A DNA stretch of 64,000 nucleotides from Priestia megaterium (GCF_023824195.1 NZ_CP085442.1:3820001-3884000), one strand, 5' to 3'. Shown: positions 7,769 through 15,847, numbered from the stretch's first letter. Translations and numbers: made by a program. Notes: generated by a model from the sequence alone, not told the origin.

Positions 7769-8668
7769 TTATAAAAGCTTATCTCCAAACAATGAGCTCA
7801 TTAACGCAACCGCTACTTCCGCAGTTTTGTTATGCTGATCTAAAATAGGATTCACTTCTACAAATTCAGCGGATGTCACCATGTCTGCTTCCGCCAGCAT
7901 TTCCATCGCTAAATGACTTTCTCGGTAGCTGATGCCGCCTTTTACAGGTGTACCTACGCCTGGTGCATCATCTGGATCTAAGCCATCCAAGTCTAGCGAA
8001 AGGTGAACGCCGTCTGTACCGCTTAAATAATCAATCGTTTCTTTCATCACTTGCGTCATGCCTAACCGATCAATTTCATGCATGGTATACACTTTAATTC
8101 CTTTTTTTTTAATTAACTCTTTTTCACCATCGTCCAATGAGCGTGCACCGATAATAACTAGATTTTCAGGTTTAATTTTGGGCGTATATCCTCCAATATT
8201 TAAAAGCACGGGATGTCCAATACCCAAGCTCACAGCTAACGGCATGCCGTGAATGTTGCCTGATGGAGATGTTTCAGCGGTGTTTAAATCACCATGAGCA
8301 TCATACCATATAACGCCTAAATTTTCTGAACCTTTTGCGACTCCTGCAAGCGTTCCAATTGCAATGCTGTGGTCTCCGCCTAGTATTAACGGAAAGCGGT
8401 CTTGCTCTTTTACTTCTTCAACCTTTGCAGCAAGCTGTTCGTTGCCACTGGCTACAGCCGCTAAATTTTTTAAATTCGTATTTTTATCTACGTCTGCTCG
8501 CTCTTTAATTTCTACTTTAATATCACCTTCATCGTGTACGGTATAGCCAAGAGCTTCTAAGCGTGTATTCATGCCTGCATAGCGGATTGCGCTCGGCCCC
8601 ATGTCTACACCCCTTCTTGTTTGTCCGTAATCCATTGGTACACCGATAATTGAAATTTCTTTTTTCAT
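7769..8668 (-). CDS. rocF: Arginase RocF
   Basis: A ureohydrolase of 299 residues (B. subtilis RocF 296) that converts arginine to ornithine and urea. The binuclear manganese site is complete: GGDHS (about 97-101), WYDAHGDLN (about 120) and SLDLDGLDP (about 226). SGNIHGMPLAV is the substrate-loop motif. The start at 8668 has a GGGGG-containing ribosome site. The gene stands upstream of rocE and behind a sigma-54 promoter; in B. subtilis the order is rocD-rocE-rocF, so the operon has been rearranged and rocD is not in the window. Confidence 0.95.
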   Translation of the reverse strand: MKKEISIIGVPMDYGQTRRGVDMGPSAIRYAGMNTRLEALGYTVHDEGDIKVEIKERADVDKNTNLKNLAAVASGNEQLAAKVEEVKEQDRFPLILGGDHSIAIGTLAGVAKGSENLGVIWYDAHGDLNTAETSPSGNIHGMPLAVSLGIGHPVLLNIGGYTPKIKPENLVIIGARSLDDGEKELIKKKGIKVYTMHEIDRLGMTQVMKETIDYLSGTDGVHLSLDLDGLDPDDAPGVGTPVKGGISYRESHLAMEMLAEADMVTSAEFVEVNPILDQHNKTAEVAVALMSSLFGDKLL

Positions 8669-8766
8669 CTTCCATACCCCCGTTGCATTTTATTCTGTGT
8701 GAAGTAAACATAGGCGTTTATTTAACTATGTATTTTTTCATTCATACAGCTTCTCATCTATTTCGT

Positions 8767-8784
8767 ATGCAAAAATGATGCCAA
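8767..8784 (-). promoter_or_regulatory. Sigma-54 (SigL) promoter of rocF
   Basis: On the minus strand TTGGCAT-CATTT-TTGCAT matches the -24/-12 consensus TGGCAC-N5-TTGCA with only the last base of the -24 box changed. It lies about 100 bases before rocF. Roc genes in B. subtilis are SigL-dependent and activated by RocR, which supports the call. No clear RocR palindrome was found. Confidence 0.82.
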
Positions 8785-8932
8785 CTTTGTTTGTAGCATT
8801 CTATCAGTCTTTTTATCACACGTTTTTTTACATATGCCAAAAAAACTGTCGATTTCTACAACTTTTTGGAAAACCATGCAAACTTTTTTGTCTTTTGTCT
8901 TAAAATCGCCAATTTTATTTGCTTTAATAAAA

Positions 8933-9177
8933 AAAGAGATGGCGACATAACAAAAACCATTCAATCTAAAGACGAACAAACGGGATAAAGGAGCTAGTAT
9001 GAATCGCTCGTTACACCGCTGTTGATTTCCGTGCAACAGCTAGAAGCAGCTACATAGACGAAAACTATGGTCACCATAGAAATAAAAAAATCCGAACGAG
9101 TAGGATTCTCCATCAAGAATCTCAATTCTTCGTTCGGATCTTCATTCAACTAAACTACTTTTTTCCTAGCCTATTTT
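8933..9177. repeat. Dispersed intergenic element, copy A (short form)
   Basis: One of five related copies in the window. It keeps the left end (AAAGAGAT-GGCGACATAAC), the motif AAAGACGAACAAA, the core TTGATTTCCGTGCA and the right-hand terminator stem (TCCGAACGA / TCGTTCGGA, 9091-9139), but lacks the whole GC-rich central module of copies B, D and E. The right end abuts the ggt stop codon, so the stem with its minus-strand T run serves as the ggt terminator. Confidence 0.85.
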
Positions 9178-11256
9178 TTAATTTGTAATAACGTCTCCGT
9201 CTTCATCATCACCGGTATCATCTTCACCAGGATCTTTTTCTAATGACACTACTTTCTTTTCTTCATCCCATTTCACTTTGTAGCCAAGTGATTTTGCTAC
9301 TTTGATAACCGATAAATAGGAGTGATGATTTGGCTTATACAGCTTTAAATCACTCGAATCAATAACGCCTAATCCTAGCAGCAAACGGTCGGACTGTACG
9401 TAAGGCTTTCCATCAATCAGCTTCACTTGCTTATCAGTAAACGGATACACTGCGTTGTTGACTTCAACTGTAAACTCTCCTTTTTTCTCTTCTTTAATTG
9501 GCTTTGGCTGCTTGGATACATATTTAATCGCGTCTACTCCTAACACCGTGCCTTGGCGTGTATTATCCGCACCTCCGTACATTTTCCCTGTTTCATAGTC
9601 ATAGATAACCGCTTGGACGTTTCCAATATGCTCAGGCGTTTCTTCAAACGCATGTCCTTTAGCCATCATTTCAAGGATCGTATCTTGGCTAAATCCTGGT
9701 TCCCATCTTACGGTTGGATAGCCGCCTGAGTAAATGCGTGGAGTTAAAATCGCTTTTTGAATTGGCATCTTATGGTCAATGACATTCATAATCGTTTCTG
9801 CTACAGATGCAATAATGGTTGGACCTCCCGGTGAACCAATTGCCATGAACGGCTTTCCGTCTTTTAACAGCATCGTTGGAGACATGCTGCTTCGAGGACG
9901 TTTTTTAGGCTCAACTTGGTTCACGCCTCCCGGAGCGGCATCAAAATCTGTCATTTCATTGTTTAGCATAAACCCGTAGTCAGGAACCATAATTCCTGAG
10001 CCAAAAACTTGTTCAATGGTAGTAGTATAAGAAACCATGTTTCCCCATTTATCTACAACAGAGAAATGAGTCGTTTGGCCAATTGGATTTTCTTCCGTTA
10101 CCGTTGCTTTATTTGGATTTTCTTTTCCTTCATACTTCCAAGGGTCTCCTTCCTTGACATTAGGCGTTGCTTTATTTGGATTAATTAATTTGCGGCGTTC
10201 TTTAATATAATCTTCATCTAACAGTCCTTTTTTCGGCACTTCGTAAAAATCTTCATCCGCCATATATGCCGCGCGGTCAGCGAAAGCTAAGTGCATAGCT
10301 TCTGTTAAATGCTGCAAATACTGAGGGGTATTGGAACCCATTTTTTCTACATCATACCCTTCCATTAGCTTTAAAATTTGCTGCACTGTTAATCCGCCGG
10401 AGCTAGGAGGAGCCGCACTAACCACATCATAGCCCCGGTAAGTTGTTTTGACTGGCTCGCGTTCTTTTACAGCGTAATTTTTTAAATCATCCATGGTCAT
10501 GCTTCCATCGCGCTTTTGAACTTCTTTAACAAGTGCTTCTCCAATTTCTCCTTTATAAAGAGCATCTGAACCTTCTTTTTGAATAAGTTTTAATGTTTTA
10601 GCAAGATCCGGCTGAACAAGCTTATCTCCTTCTTTTAACGGTTTACCATTGGGGACAAATACATCACCGGCCGTTTGGTATCTTTCAAGCTTGTCCACAT
10701 TTTCATCGATATACTGAGCCATCGACCAATTTACTTTGATTCCTTGTTCCGCTTGAGTAATAGCTGGTTTAATAACATCTGATAAGTCCATTGTTCCATA
10801 ATCTTTAAGGGCTGTTTCTACTCCTTTTAACGTGCCGGGAACTCCAACTGCTTTTCCTGTTATGTGACGCTTACTGAAAGGAATGACTTTTCCTTTTGAA
10901 TCTAAAAATAACTTAGGCGTGACGTCAGCCGGTGCCATTTCACGGCTGTCTAGCATCGTAATTTTATCTTTCTTTTTTTCATAAATTATCATAAAGCCAC
11001 CGCCGCCGATACCTGACATCATCGGTTCCACAACATTTAGAGATAGTTGAATGGCAGCTGCCGCATCTACAGCGTTTCCGCCTTCAGCTAAAACTTTCCT
11101 TCCTGCTTCAGCAGCCAGCGGGTGAGATGCCGCTACAATTCCTTGTGTAGCACCTCGTTTCATTGAATGGTCGACACCCGGAACTTCAGCAGCAGCTGGT
11201 GTGACAACTAAACATACGCTGAATAATGCAATAACCAACATTTTCATAACCTTCAT
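9178..11256 (-). CDS. ggt: Gamma-glutamyltranspeptidase with C-terminal copper-amine-oxidase-like domain
   Basis: A secreted N-terminal-nucleophile hydrolase of 692 residues with a signal peptide (1 to about 23). The proenzyme cleaves itself before the nucleophile Thr (about 393) in GQTTHFSVVD; oxyanion and substrate motifs YTTTIEQ, MLNNEMTDF and GSPGGPTI are present. B. subtilis Ggt is 587 aa; the extra 100 residues here (about 594-680) read as a copper amine oxidase N-terminal-like domain (VEVNNAVYPFTDK, then SYLSVIKVAKSLGYKVKWDE), ending in an acidic tail. It hydrolyses glutathione, glutamine and gamma-PGA ends outside the cell. The start at 11256 follows AAGGAGGAGACCCAG. Confidence 0.92.
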   Translation of the reverse strand: MKVMKMLVIALFSVCLVVTPAAAEVPGVDHSMKRGATQGIVAASHPLAAEAGRKVLAEGGNAVDAAAAIQLSLNVVEPMMSGIGGGGFMIIYEKKKDKITMLDSREMAPADVTPKLFLDSKGKVIPFSKRHITGKAVGVPGTLKGVETALKDYGTMDLSDVIKPAITQAEQGIKVNWSMAQYIDENVDKLERYQTAGDVFVPNGKPLKEGDKLVQPDLAKTLKLIQKEGSDALYKGEIGEALVKEVQKRDGSMTMDDLKNYAVKEREPVKTTYRGYDVVSAAPPSSGGLTVQQILKLMEGYDVEKMGSNTPQYLQHLTEAMHLAFADRAAYMADEDFYEVPKKGLLDEDYIKERRKLINPNKATPNVKEGDPWKYEGKENPNKATVTEENPIGQTTHFSVVDKWGNMVSYTTTIEQVFGSGIMVPDYGFMLNNEMTDFDAAPGGVNQVEPKKRPRSSMSPTMLLKDGKPFMAIGSPGGPTIIASVAETIMNVIDHKMPIQKAILTPRIYSGGYPTVRWEPGFSQDTILEMMAKGHAFEETPEHIGNVQAVIYDYETGKMYGGADNTRQGTVLGVDAIKYVSKQPKPIKEEKKGEFTVEVNNAVYPFTDKQVKLIDGKPYVQSDRLLLGLGVIDSSDLKLYKPNHHSYLSVIKVAKSLGYKVKWDEEKKVVSLEKDPGEDDTGDDEDGDVITN

Positions 11257-11666
11257 CTGGGTCTCCTCCTTCAAATACATTATTTCACATCGCCTGAGAC
11301 GATGGATTTCCCCAAGAATAAATTAGTTTATTATGATATTTTTTTACATATGTGTATAAATAAAAAGCAAAGTAAATCACACCTTTGCTTTTTTAGTTAG
11401 TCGCATGTTTAACTTTTATCTCTATTTATTTACAATTATCTATATTTTCTAACAATTTATCCATAGGCTGATAGTTTCTTACTATTTTTGGAACTATGTA
11501 GACTGAACGCTCTAATAATGTAAAAAATCTTGCAGTGAAGAAGTCATTCGACTCACATTCACTTCTTGAAATATTTATAAATATTCTTATTGTTATATAA
11601 AAAGCAATCCTTTGTGAAAATGAGCACACGTTTCTTGAAAACCAAAAATAAAACAGGACTTTTGAT
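11257..11666. other. 410-bp intergenic region upstream of ggt
   Basis: AT-rich. It must contain the ggt promoter, not pinned down here. Besides the hairpin at 11362-11394 there is only a 67-codon open frame (minus, 11629-11426) of unconvincing composition. A small RNA ending at the hairpin is possible but unsupported. Confidence 0.4.
11362..11394 (-). terminator. Hairpin terminator in the ggt / TPR intergenic region
   Basis: AAAAAGCAAAG pairs with CTTTGCTTTTT. T runs exist on both strands; the nearest minus-strand gene that could use it is the TPR gene ending 270 bases earlier. Confidence 0.6.
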
Positions 11667-12167
11667 TCAATGTCCTGTTTGCAGCATGTTTTCGACTTTT
11701 TTTATACCCGTATGAGCAGGATCGATTTCCTTGGCATAGGCGATCTGTTCTTTCGCTTTTTCGATTTCTTTTAATTGAATATATGTTTTAGCAAGTTCGA
11801 GCGGCAGCATAACCCCTTCAAAACCAAGCTCTTGCGCCCGCTGTAAATAAAACAGCGATTTTTCGTAATTCCCTCCAAACATAAGCGGAGTCTCCCGGTA
11901 TTTTACTCCTCGAACGAAGTGCGCCAAGCTTGAAGATGGATTTAATGTTAATGCCTGATGAAGAGCTCGGTCCATTTCTAAATTTAACACCATTTTTTCA
12001 AAAACAATGGATTCTTCGATTTGCTTTGCTAAACAAACCGCTAGGTAACAGTATAAATCAGATGCTTCAGGTTTTTTCTTCATTTCTTGTTGAATTTCGC
12101 GTTTGATTTCTTTCCACTTACCCTCTTCTAGCTGATTCATGACGTATTCTACATGTATTCCCACCAC
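11667..12167 (-). CDS. TPR-repeat protein
   Basis: A cytoplasmic helical protein of about 166 residues. The C-terminal half contains tetratricopeptide-like pairs (SLFYLQRAQELGFEG, then LPLELAKTYIQLKEIEKAKE and AYAKEIDPAH), and the central part another degenerate unit (ALHQALTLNPSSSLAHFVRG). Such proteins are adaptor surfaces; the partner cannot be told from the context. The GTG at 12167 follows GGAGGG at proper distance; a second GTG is directly next to it. Single-gene unit. Confidence 0.72.
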   Translation of the reverse strand: MVGIHVEYVMNQLEEGKWKEIKREIQQEMKKKPEASDLYCYLAVCLAKQIEESIVFEKMVLNLEMDRALHQALTLNPSSSLAHFVRGVKYRETPLMFGGNYEKSLFYLQRAQELGFEGVMLPLELAKTYIQLKEIEKAKEQIAYAKEIDPAHTGIKKVENMLQTGH

Positions 12168-12282
12168 TTTGCCCTCCTTTTCCTCTTTATCATAAAGGAT
12201 TTCTGCACAAATGAAAAAAGTAAGTGTTCTTCATTCTTCTCAAAAGATCGTTACCGTTAAAAAATAGGCAAATTTCTCAATC

Positions 12283-12308
12283 ACTTAACCCAATTAGTAC
12301 ATAGGATA
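12283..12308 (+). promoter_or_regulatory. Sigma-K-like promoter of the first YjcZ gene
   Basis: CATAGGATA (12300-12308) fits the sigma-K -10 pattern CATANNNTA, with AC 15 bases upstream (12283-12284). It lies 30 bases before the start codon. The weak information content of sigma-K sites limits certainty. Confidence 0.5.
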
Positions 12309-12338
12309 TAGAGAATTTTATTAAAGGAGGTTACACAT

Positions 12339-12425
12339 ATGGGTGCAAAAGGCGGTTTTGGTTTTTCATTTATCGTTGTTTTATTTATTCTATTAGTAAT
12401 CGTAGGGTGTTCTTGCTACTACTAA
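12339..12425 (+). CDS. YjcZ-family sporulation micropeptide
   Basis: A 28-residue peptide with the family pattern: a Gly-rich N-terminus (MGAKGGFGFS) and a single hydrophobic helix IVVLFILLVIVGC, ending CSCYY. It starts 6 bases after a perfect AAAGGAGG. YjcZ proteins are tiny membrane peptides of Bacillus endospores with unknown biochemical role. This copy is unusual in carrying two Cys near the end. A hairpin follows the stop codon, and a second family member lies convergent at 12613. Confidence 0.85.
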   Translation: MGAKGGFGFSFIVVLFILLVIVGCSCYY

Positions 12426-12431
12426 TTTCTA

Positions 12432-12458
12432 AAGGGGATGAACATCATTCATCCCCTT
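12432..12458 (+). terminator. Terminator after the first YjcZ gene
   Basis: AAGGGGATGAA pairs with TTCATCCCCTT around a short loop; only a short T-rich tail follows. Confidence 0.7.
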
Positions 12459-12462
12459 GTTT

Positions 12463-12487
12463 CAAAAAAAACCATGCTTTCGCATGG
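12463..12487 (-). terminator. Terminator of the convergent YjcZ gene
   Basis: On the minus strand CCATGC-GAAA-GCATGG is followed by eight T residues: a compact stem with a GNRA-type tetraloop. It ends a 3' untranslated stretch of about 125 bases after the gene at 12613. Confidence 0.82.
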
Positions 12488-12612
12488 CTACATACCGATT
12501 AGATGAATGAGTAGAGGAACTCATTGTTCGGCAATATTGAAGAAATTTTTGGTTTTTACTTCCGCCTAGTATACCCTTGTTGACGGGGGCTATGCGTAAA
12601 TAAAGTTAACAT

Positions 12613-12693
12613 TTAAAAGCGAAAGCCAGACGCACCTACAATAACAAGTAAAACAAATAACACAACGATTAACGCAAAATTTTGTTTTCCCAC
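12613..12693 (-). CDS. Second YjcZ-family sporulation micropeptide
   Basis: A 26-residue peptide starting with GTG after GTGAGGGATGATAC. It reads MGKQNFALIVVLFVLLVIVG then ASGFRF, which matches the YjcZ pattern (short polar start, helix with VLFVLLVIVGAS, aromatic end). It faces the first YjcZ gene tail to tail. Upstream, CATACACTA (12725-12733) fits the sigma-K -10 pattern, so both genes may be made late in the mother cell. The two peptides share the hydrophobic core but differ at both ends. Confidence 0.82.
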   Translation of the reverse strand: MGKQNFALIVVLFVLLVIVGASGFRF

Positions 12694-12724
12694 GTATCAT
12701 CCCTCACTTCCTGTTATCTGCTTT

Positions 12725-12733
12725 TAGTGTATG
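12725..12733 (-). promoter_or_regulatory. Sigma-K-like -10 element of the second YjcZ gene
   Basis: CATACACTA on the minus strand fits CATANNNTA and lies about 32 bases before the GTG start; an ACA triplet lies 16-17 bases further upstream. Confidence 0.45.
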
Positions 12734-12882
12734 CAACAGCTTGCCAAAATGTTTAGGACAGGAGTGCGGATTTTTTAAACGGGAAAAATCTTCAAATTTC
12801 GCTAAAAAAGTGAATCATATTTATGTTTCTTTCGTTATATATAGTAAGAGATTTTTTTACTATAAAAAAAGGGGGGCCTTTG

Positions 12883-12975
12883 ATGCGCCGACATTCCAAA
12901 TTGCCCAGTATTCTTGTCTTTGCCTTCTTTTTATTCATTGCAACTGTTTTGTGCGTAACCTCTTATATGTCTTGA
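12883..12975 (+). CDS. Single-helix membrane micropeptide, unknown
   Basis: A 30-residue peptide: basic start MRRHSKLP, then one hydrophobic helix (SILVFAFFLFIATVLCVTSY). It is preceded by AAAAAAAGGGGGGCCTTTG, a good ribosome site at 7-8 bases, and followed 15 bases later by a strong terminator. No family is recognised. The compact ribosome site-ORF-terminator layout is the main support. Confidence 0.55.
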   Translation: MRRHSKLPSILVFAFFLFIATVLCVTSYMS

Positions 12976-12989
12976 ATGTATAAATAATA

Positions 12990-13021
12990 TAAAAAAATCG
13001 CCTCATCGAAGGCGATTTTTT
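12990..13021. terminator. Bidirectional terminator, micropeptide gene / ktrB
   Basis: AAAAAATCGCC pairs with GGCGATTTTTT around a 7-base loop, with T runs on both strands. Confidence 0.88.
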
Positions 13022-14341
13022 CTACCCTAGCATAATATCTTCGTTTGGATATCGTACAGCTTCTCGCTTCTGTTTTGATAATGAAAACGCAAGCGTTAAT
13101 GGCCCCACTTTTCCTAAAAACATGATAAAAATAATAATCACGCGTCCAAAGTATGAAAGTTCAGGAGTCGCTCCCATTGATAAACCTACTGTTCCAAACG
13201 CTGAGACCACTTCAAACATAATTTTTACAAACGGTAGGTTTTCCGAAATATTCAACAAGAAAATGGCTCCAAACACAAACATAATCGAAATCATCGTGAT
13301 GGCTAATGCCTTAAACACGTGAAGAGGAAGAAGCCTTCTCTTCAGTAAAACAATATCTTCCCGGCTTCGTAAAAATGCCCATACGGAAAAGACAATCACC
13401 ACAAACGTTGTTAGTTTGATACCGCCTCCTGTTGACGCACTTCCTGCACCAATAAACATCAATAAAACCATTAAAAAGACCGTGGCGTCATGCAGGTGAG
13501 CTAAATCAATTGTATTAAATCCAGCAGTTCTTGTCGTTACCGCTTGAAAATAAGACGCCCATATTTTGTCTCCGAATGACAAATTTCCGAGCGTATGTGA
13601 ATTGCCGTACTCTAAGAAAAAAATAAAAAGCATGGCAGCTACATTAATCGCAAACGTGCTGATAATCATAATTTTTGAATGCAGCGTTAGCTTTTTATAC
13701 GATTTTTTCACCCACATATCAGCAAGGACGGTAAAGCCTAACCCGCCAATAATAAATAGAAAAGAAATCGTTATGTTAATAATGGGATCTCCTACATACT
13801 GAACTAAGTTATCAGACAACAGCCCGAACCCTGCGTTATTAAAAGCCGAGATCGAATGAAACAAGCTAAAGAACAGCCCCTTAGACCATCCGAACTCCGG
13901 AACCCAGCGTATCGCTAAAAAGATAAGTGCAACAAACTCAATTAAAAATGAAAAGATAAACAGCCTTTTAACTAGCAGCACCACTCCGCCGACGCTCGTC
14001 TGATTTAAGGCCTGCTGAACGAGCATACGCTCTTTAAATCCAATTTTTTTACCGAGCATCATAAAAATCAACACGGCAAATGACATAATACCAAGACCGC
14101 CTATTTGAATTAACAGCATAATAATCGTTTGACCAATGACGGTAAAACGCGTGCCCGTATCTACGACCGCTAAGCCGGTTACCGTCATCGCAGAAGTAGA
14201 CGTAAAAAGAGCGTCTACCCACCGGATTGGCTCAGTAGTAGAAAAAGGCATCATCAATAGAAGCGCACCAATAATAATTCCTCCACCAAAAATAGAAACA
14301 AGCAGCTGCGGAGGGGTGAGTTTAATGATTTGTTTTTTCAT
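13022..14341 (-). CDS. ktrB: Potassium channel subunit KtrB (TrkH/KtrB family)
   Basis: A 439-residue membrane subunit of the Ktr potassium uptake system (B. subtilis KtrB 445). Four M1-P-M2 repeats are seen with the pore glycines in STSAMTVTGLA, SAFNNAGFG, TTRTAGFNT and SAFGTVGLSMG. It works as a dimer on a KtrA octamer ring and moves K+ with Na+ during osmotic upshift. It starts 3 bases after the ktrA stop in one operon, which is governed by a c-di-AMP riboswitch upstream of ktrA. Confidence 0.94.
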   Translation of the reverse strand: MKKQIIKLTPPQLLVSIFGGGIIIGALLLMMPFSTTEPIRWVDALFTSTSAMTVTGLAVVDTGTRFTVIGQTIIMLLIQIGGLGIMSFAVLIFMMLGKKIGFKERMLVQQALNQTSVGGVVLLVKRLFIFSFLIEFVALIFLAIRWVPEFGWSKGLFFSLFHSISAFNNAGFGLLSDNLVQYVGDPIINITISFLFIIGGLGFTVLADMWVKKSYKKLTLHSKIMIISTFAINVAAMLFIFFLEYGNSHTLGNLSFGDKIWASYFQAVTTRTAGFNTIDLAHLHDATVFLMVLLMFIGAGSASTGGGIKLTTFVVIVFSVWAFLRSREDIVLLKRRLLPLHVFKALAITMISIMFVFGAIFLLNISENLPFVKIMFEVVSAFGTVGLSMGATPELSYFGRVIIIFIMFLGKVGPLTLAFSLSKQKREAVRYPNEDIMLG

Positions 14342-14344
14342 GAG

Positions 14345-15004
14345 TTAAACTCCTTCTTCTTCAAAACGGTTCAAATCGCGATTATGTCCGATGACAATCA
14401 GCATATCTCCTTGTTCAATTGTTTCATGTGCCGTAGGCGAAATCACCATTTCTCCGTCTTTTCGCTGAAATCCGATAATGTTGCAGCCGTACTTTGCACG
14501 AATATTTAAATCAAAAAGCGTTTTATTATGAAGTTTTTTGGAAGCGACAATTTCAACAATGCTATAGTCCTTTGAGAGTTCAATGTAATCAATGATCTTT
14601 TCTGATACCACGTGATGAGCAATGCGCTTAGCAATATCGCGCTCCGGATGAATAACTTTGTCCGCTCCTATTTTCTCCAGCACTTTTTGATGATACATAT
14701 TCACTGCTTTTACCCATACTTGCTTAACACCCATATCTTTTAAAAGCATGGTTGCGAGCACGCTTGCTTCAATATCATCCCCAAATGAAATAAGAGCATG
14801 ATCAACATTGCGAATACCTAGCCCCTTTAAGCTAGCTTCATCAATTGCGTTCGCTTGCACAACATATGTAGCTGAGTTGCTATATTTATTTACTACCTCT
14901 TGATTGCGGTCAATAGCCAGCACATCCACATCCAAATTAGCAAACTCTTCAACCAAACTGCCTCCAAAACGGCCTAATCCCAATACAGCAAACTGTTTTT
15001 TCAT
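14345..15004 (-). CDS. ktrA: Cytosolic gating ring protein KtrA (RCK domain)
   Basis: A 219-residue protein with an RCK_N Rossmann fold (FAVLGLGRFGGSL, with the acidic ribose ligand in VLAIDRN) and an RCK_C domain (about 135-219, GDMLIVIG). It binds ATP/ADP to gate KtrB; in Bacillus and Staphylococcus c-di-AMP binds the RCK_C domain and inactivates the system. It is first in the ktrAB operon behind a ydaO/yuaA-type riboswitch, so c-di-AMP probably shuts the system at both RNA and protein level. Confidence 0.94.
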   Translation of the reverse strand: MKKQFAVLGLGRFGGSLVEEFANLDVDVLAIDRNQEVVNKYSNSATYVVQANAIDEASLKGLGIRNVDHALISFGDDIEASVLATMLLKDMGVKQVWVKAVNMYHQKVLEKIGADKVIHPERDIAKRIAHHVVSEKIIDYIELSKDYSIVEIVASKKLHNKTLFDLNIRAKYGCNIIGFQRKDGEMVISPTAHETIEQGDMLIVIGHNRDLNRFEEEGV

Positions 15005-15094
15005 AATGTATTTATTCCTTTCTTCAACTGCTGTGTGTTCTCTTAGCTTATACTTTTTCTAAAAAATTACATCTTTTTCTTTAAAAAAGCACAA

Positions 15095-15125
15095 AAAAAC
15101 ACAGGAAGGCTCCTGTGCTTTTTCA
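15095..15125 (-). terminator. Expression-platform terminator of the ktrAB riboswitch
   Basis: On the minus strand AAGCACAGGA-GCC-TTCCTGTGTTTTTTT forms a stem and U-tract between aptamer and ktrA. When c-di-AMP is bound it should stop transcription before ktrA. Confidence 0.85.
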
Positions 15126-15138
15126 CACTCTTCCCCCT

Positions 15139-15270
15139 CAAAACGCTTGCGAAGTTAGCTGTCGGGTTCGGGTTTTAAGAGTAACCCTACCTTTTTAAGG
15201 ATTCACCCCAGAGCACAATATGTGCATAAATAATGGGTCCTCCGCTCCATAATGGATTAAGCGATTTTTA
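15139..15270 (-). ncRNA. c-di-AMP riboswitch (ydaO/yuaA class)
   Basis: The minus strand shows the conserved blocks in order: TCGCTTAATCC, GGAGCGGAGGACCCA, GGGGTGAATCC, AAAAGGTAGGGTTACTC, ACCCGAACCCGACAGCTAAC, and a closing GCAAGCG that pairs with CGCTT at the 5' end. This class senses c-di-AMP and normally turns genes off; the founding members lie upstream of ydaO and yuaA (ktrA). Its place before ktrAB and the terminator after it agree with that. Confidence 0.94.
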
Positions 15271-15388
15271 TTGACATGTCTATGATCTATTTTTTAGAAT
15301 AATCGATTCGATTCATGATACGTTTCACTTCACGAAAGCTATCTTACTCCTGTGAATTTTGTCTGTCAAGGTATTTTTAGCGAAGACA

Positions 15389-15847
15389 TCACTTGGGCTG
15401 CAAACTGCAAAAATCATATAAATCTAAACTGACAATCAGTTTGTGAAATTGATCAAACAAATTAATAACAGCCAACAGTTCTAATAGCTGCGTATCACTG
15501 TAATGTTTCTTTATTTGATTCATATCAGCATCCGTCAAATCCCTTGGACGCACCCGATATACATCAATAAATCGAAACAGTAGTCGATCTCTTTCTTCAA
15601 TTTCTTCTTCGCTTAATACTTTTTGATTAAGCGTCTTATCCCCTACATATGACATGCTCATACACGTCTCACAGCCGTTCACACCCGCTAGATAAAGCCT
15701 GATTTTTTCCTTTGTCTCTCTTTCTACTATATCGCTGTTCCAAAGGGTGTCGTAAAGCTCATCATACAATCTTTTTACATGTGGAATTAAATTCAATGCT
15801 TCTTCAAAATTTGTTCCCTCTTCATTTGTTAACAAAACTCTTGCCAT
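15389..15847 (-). CDS. AhpD-like (carboxymuconolactone decarboxylase family) protein
   Basis: A 152-residue all-helical protein with the redox motif NGCETCMSMSYVGD (CxxC at about 59-62), as in AhpD-type peroxidase partners. After the motif comes a helical stretch with acidic and aromatic residues. It is likely a small thiol-disulfide enzyme helping peroxide or electrophile detoxification; the substrate is not visible. It is divergent from an Lrp/AsnC regulator (120 bases between the starts), which may control it. The start follows AAAAAGGAGTGAGTG. Confidence 0.72.
   Translation of the reverse strand: MARVLLTNEEGTNFEEALNLIPHVKRLYDELYDTLWNSDIVERETKEKIRLYLAGVNGCETCMSMSYVGDKTLNQKVLSEEEIEERDRLLFRFIDVYRVRPRDLTDADMNQIKKHYSDTQLLELLAVINLFDQFHKLIVSLDLYDFCSLQPK

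Noticed and set aside
11426..11629. 67-codon minus-strand ORF upstream of ggt followed by a hairpin
   Set aside because: Poor ribosome site, erratic composition and no recognisable motif; only the hairpin behind it gives support.
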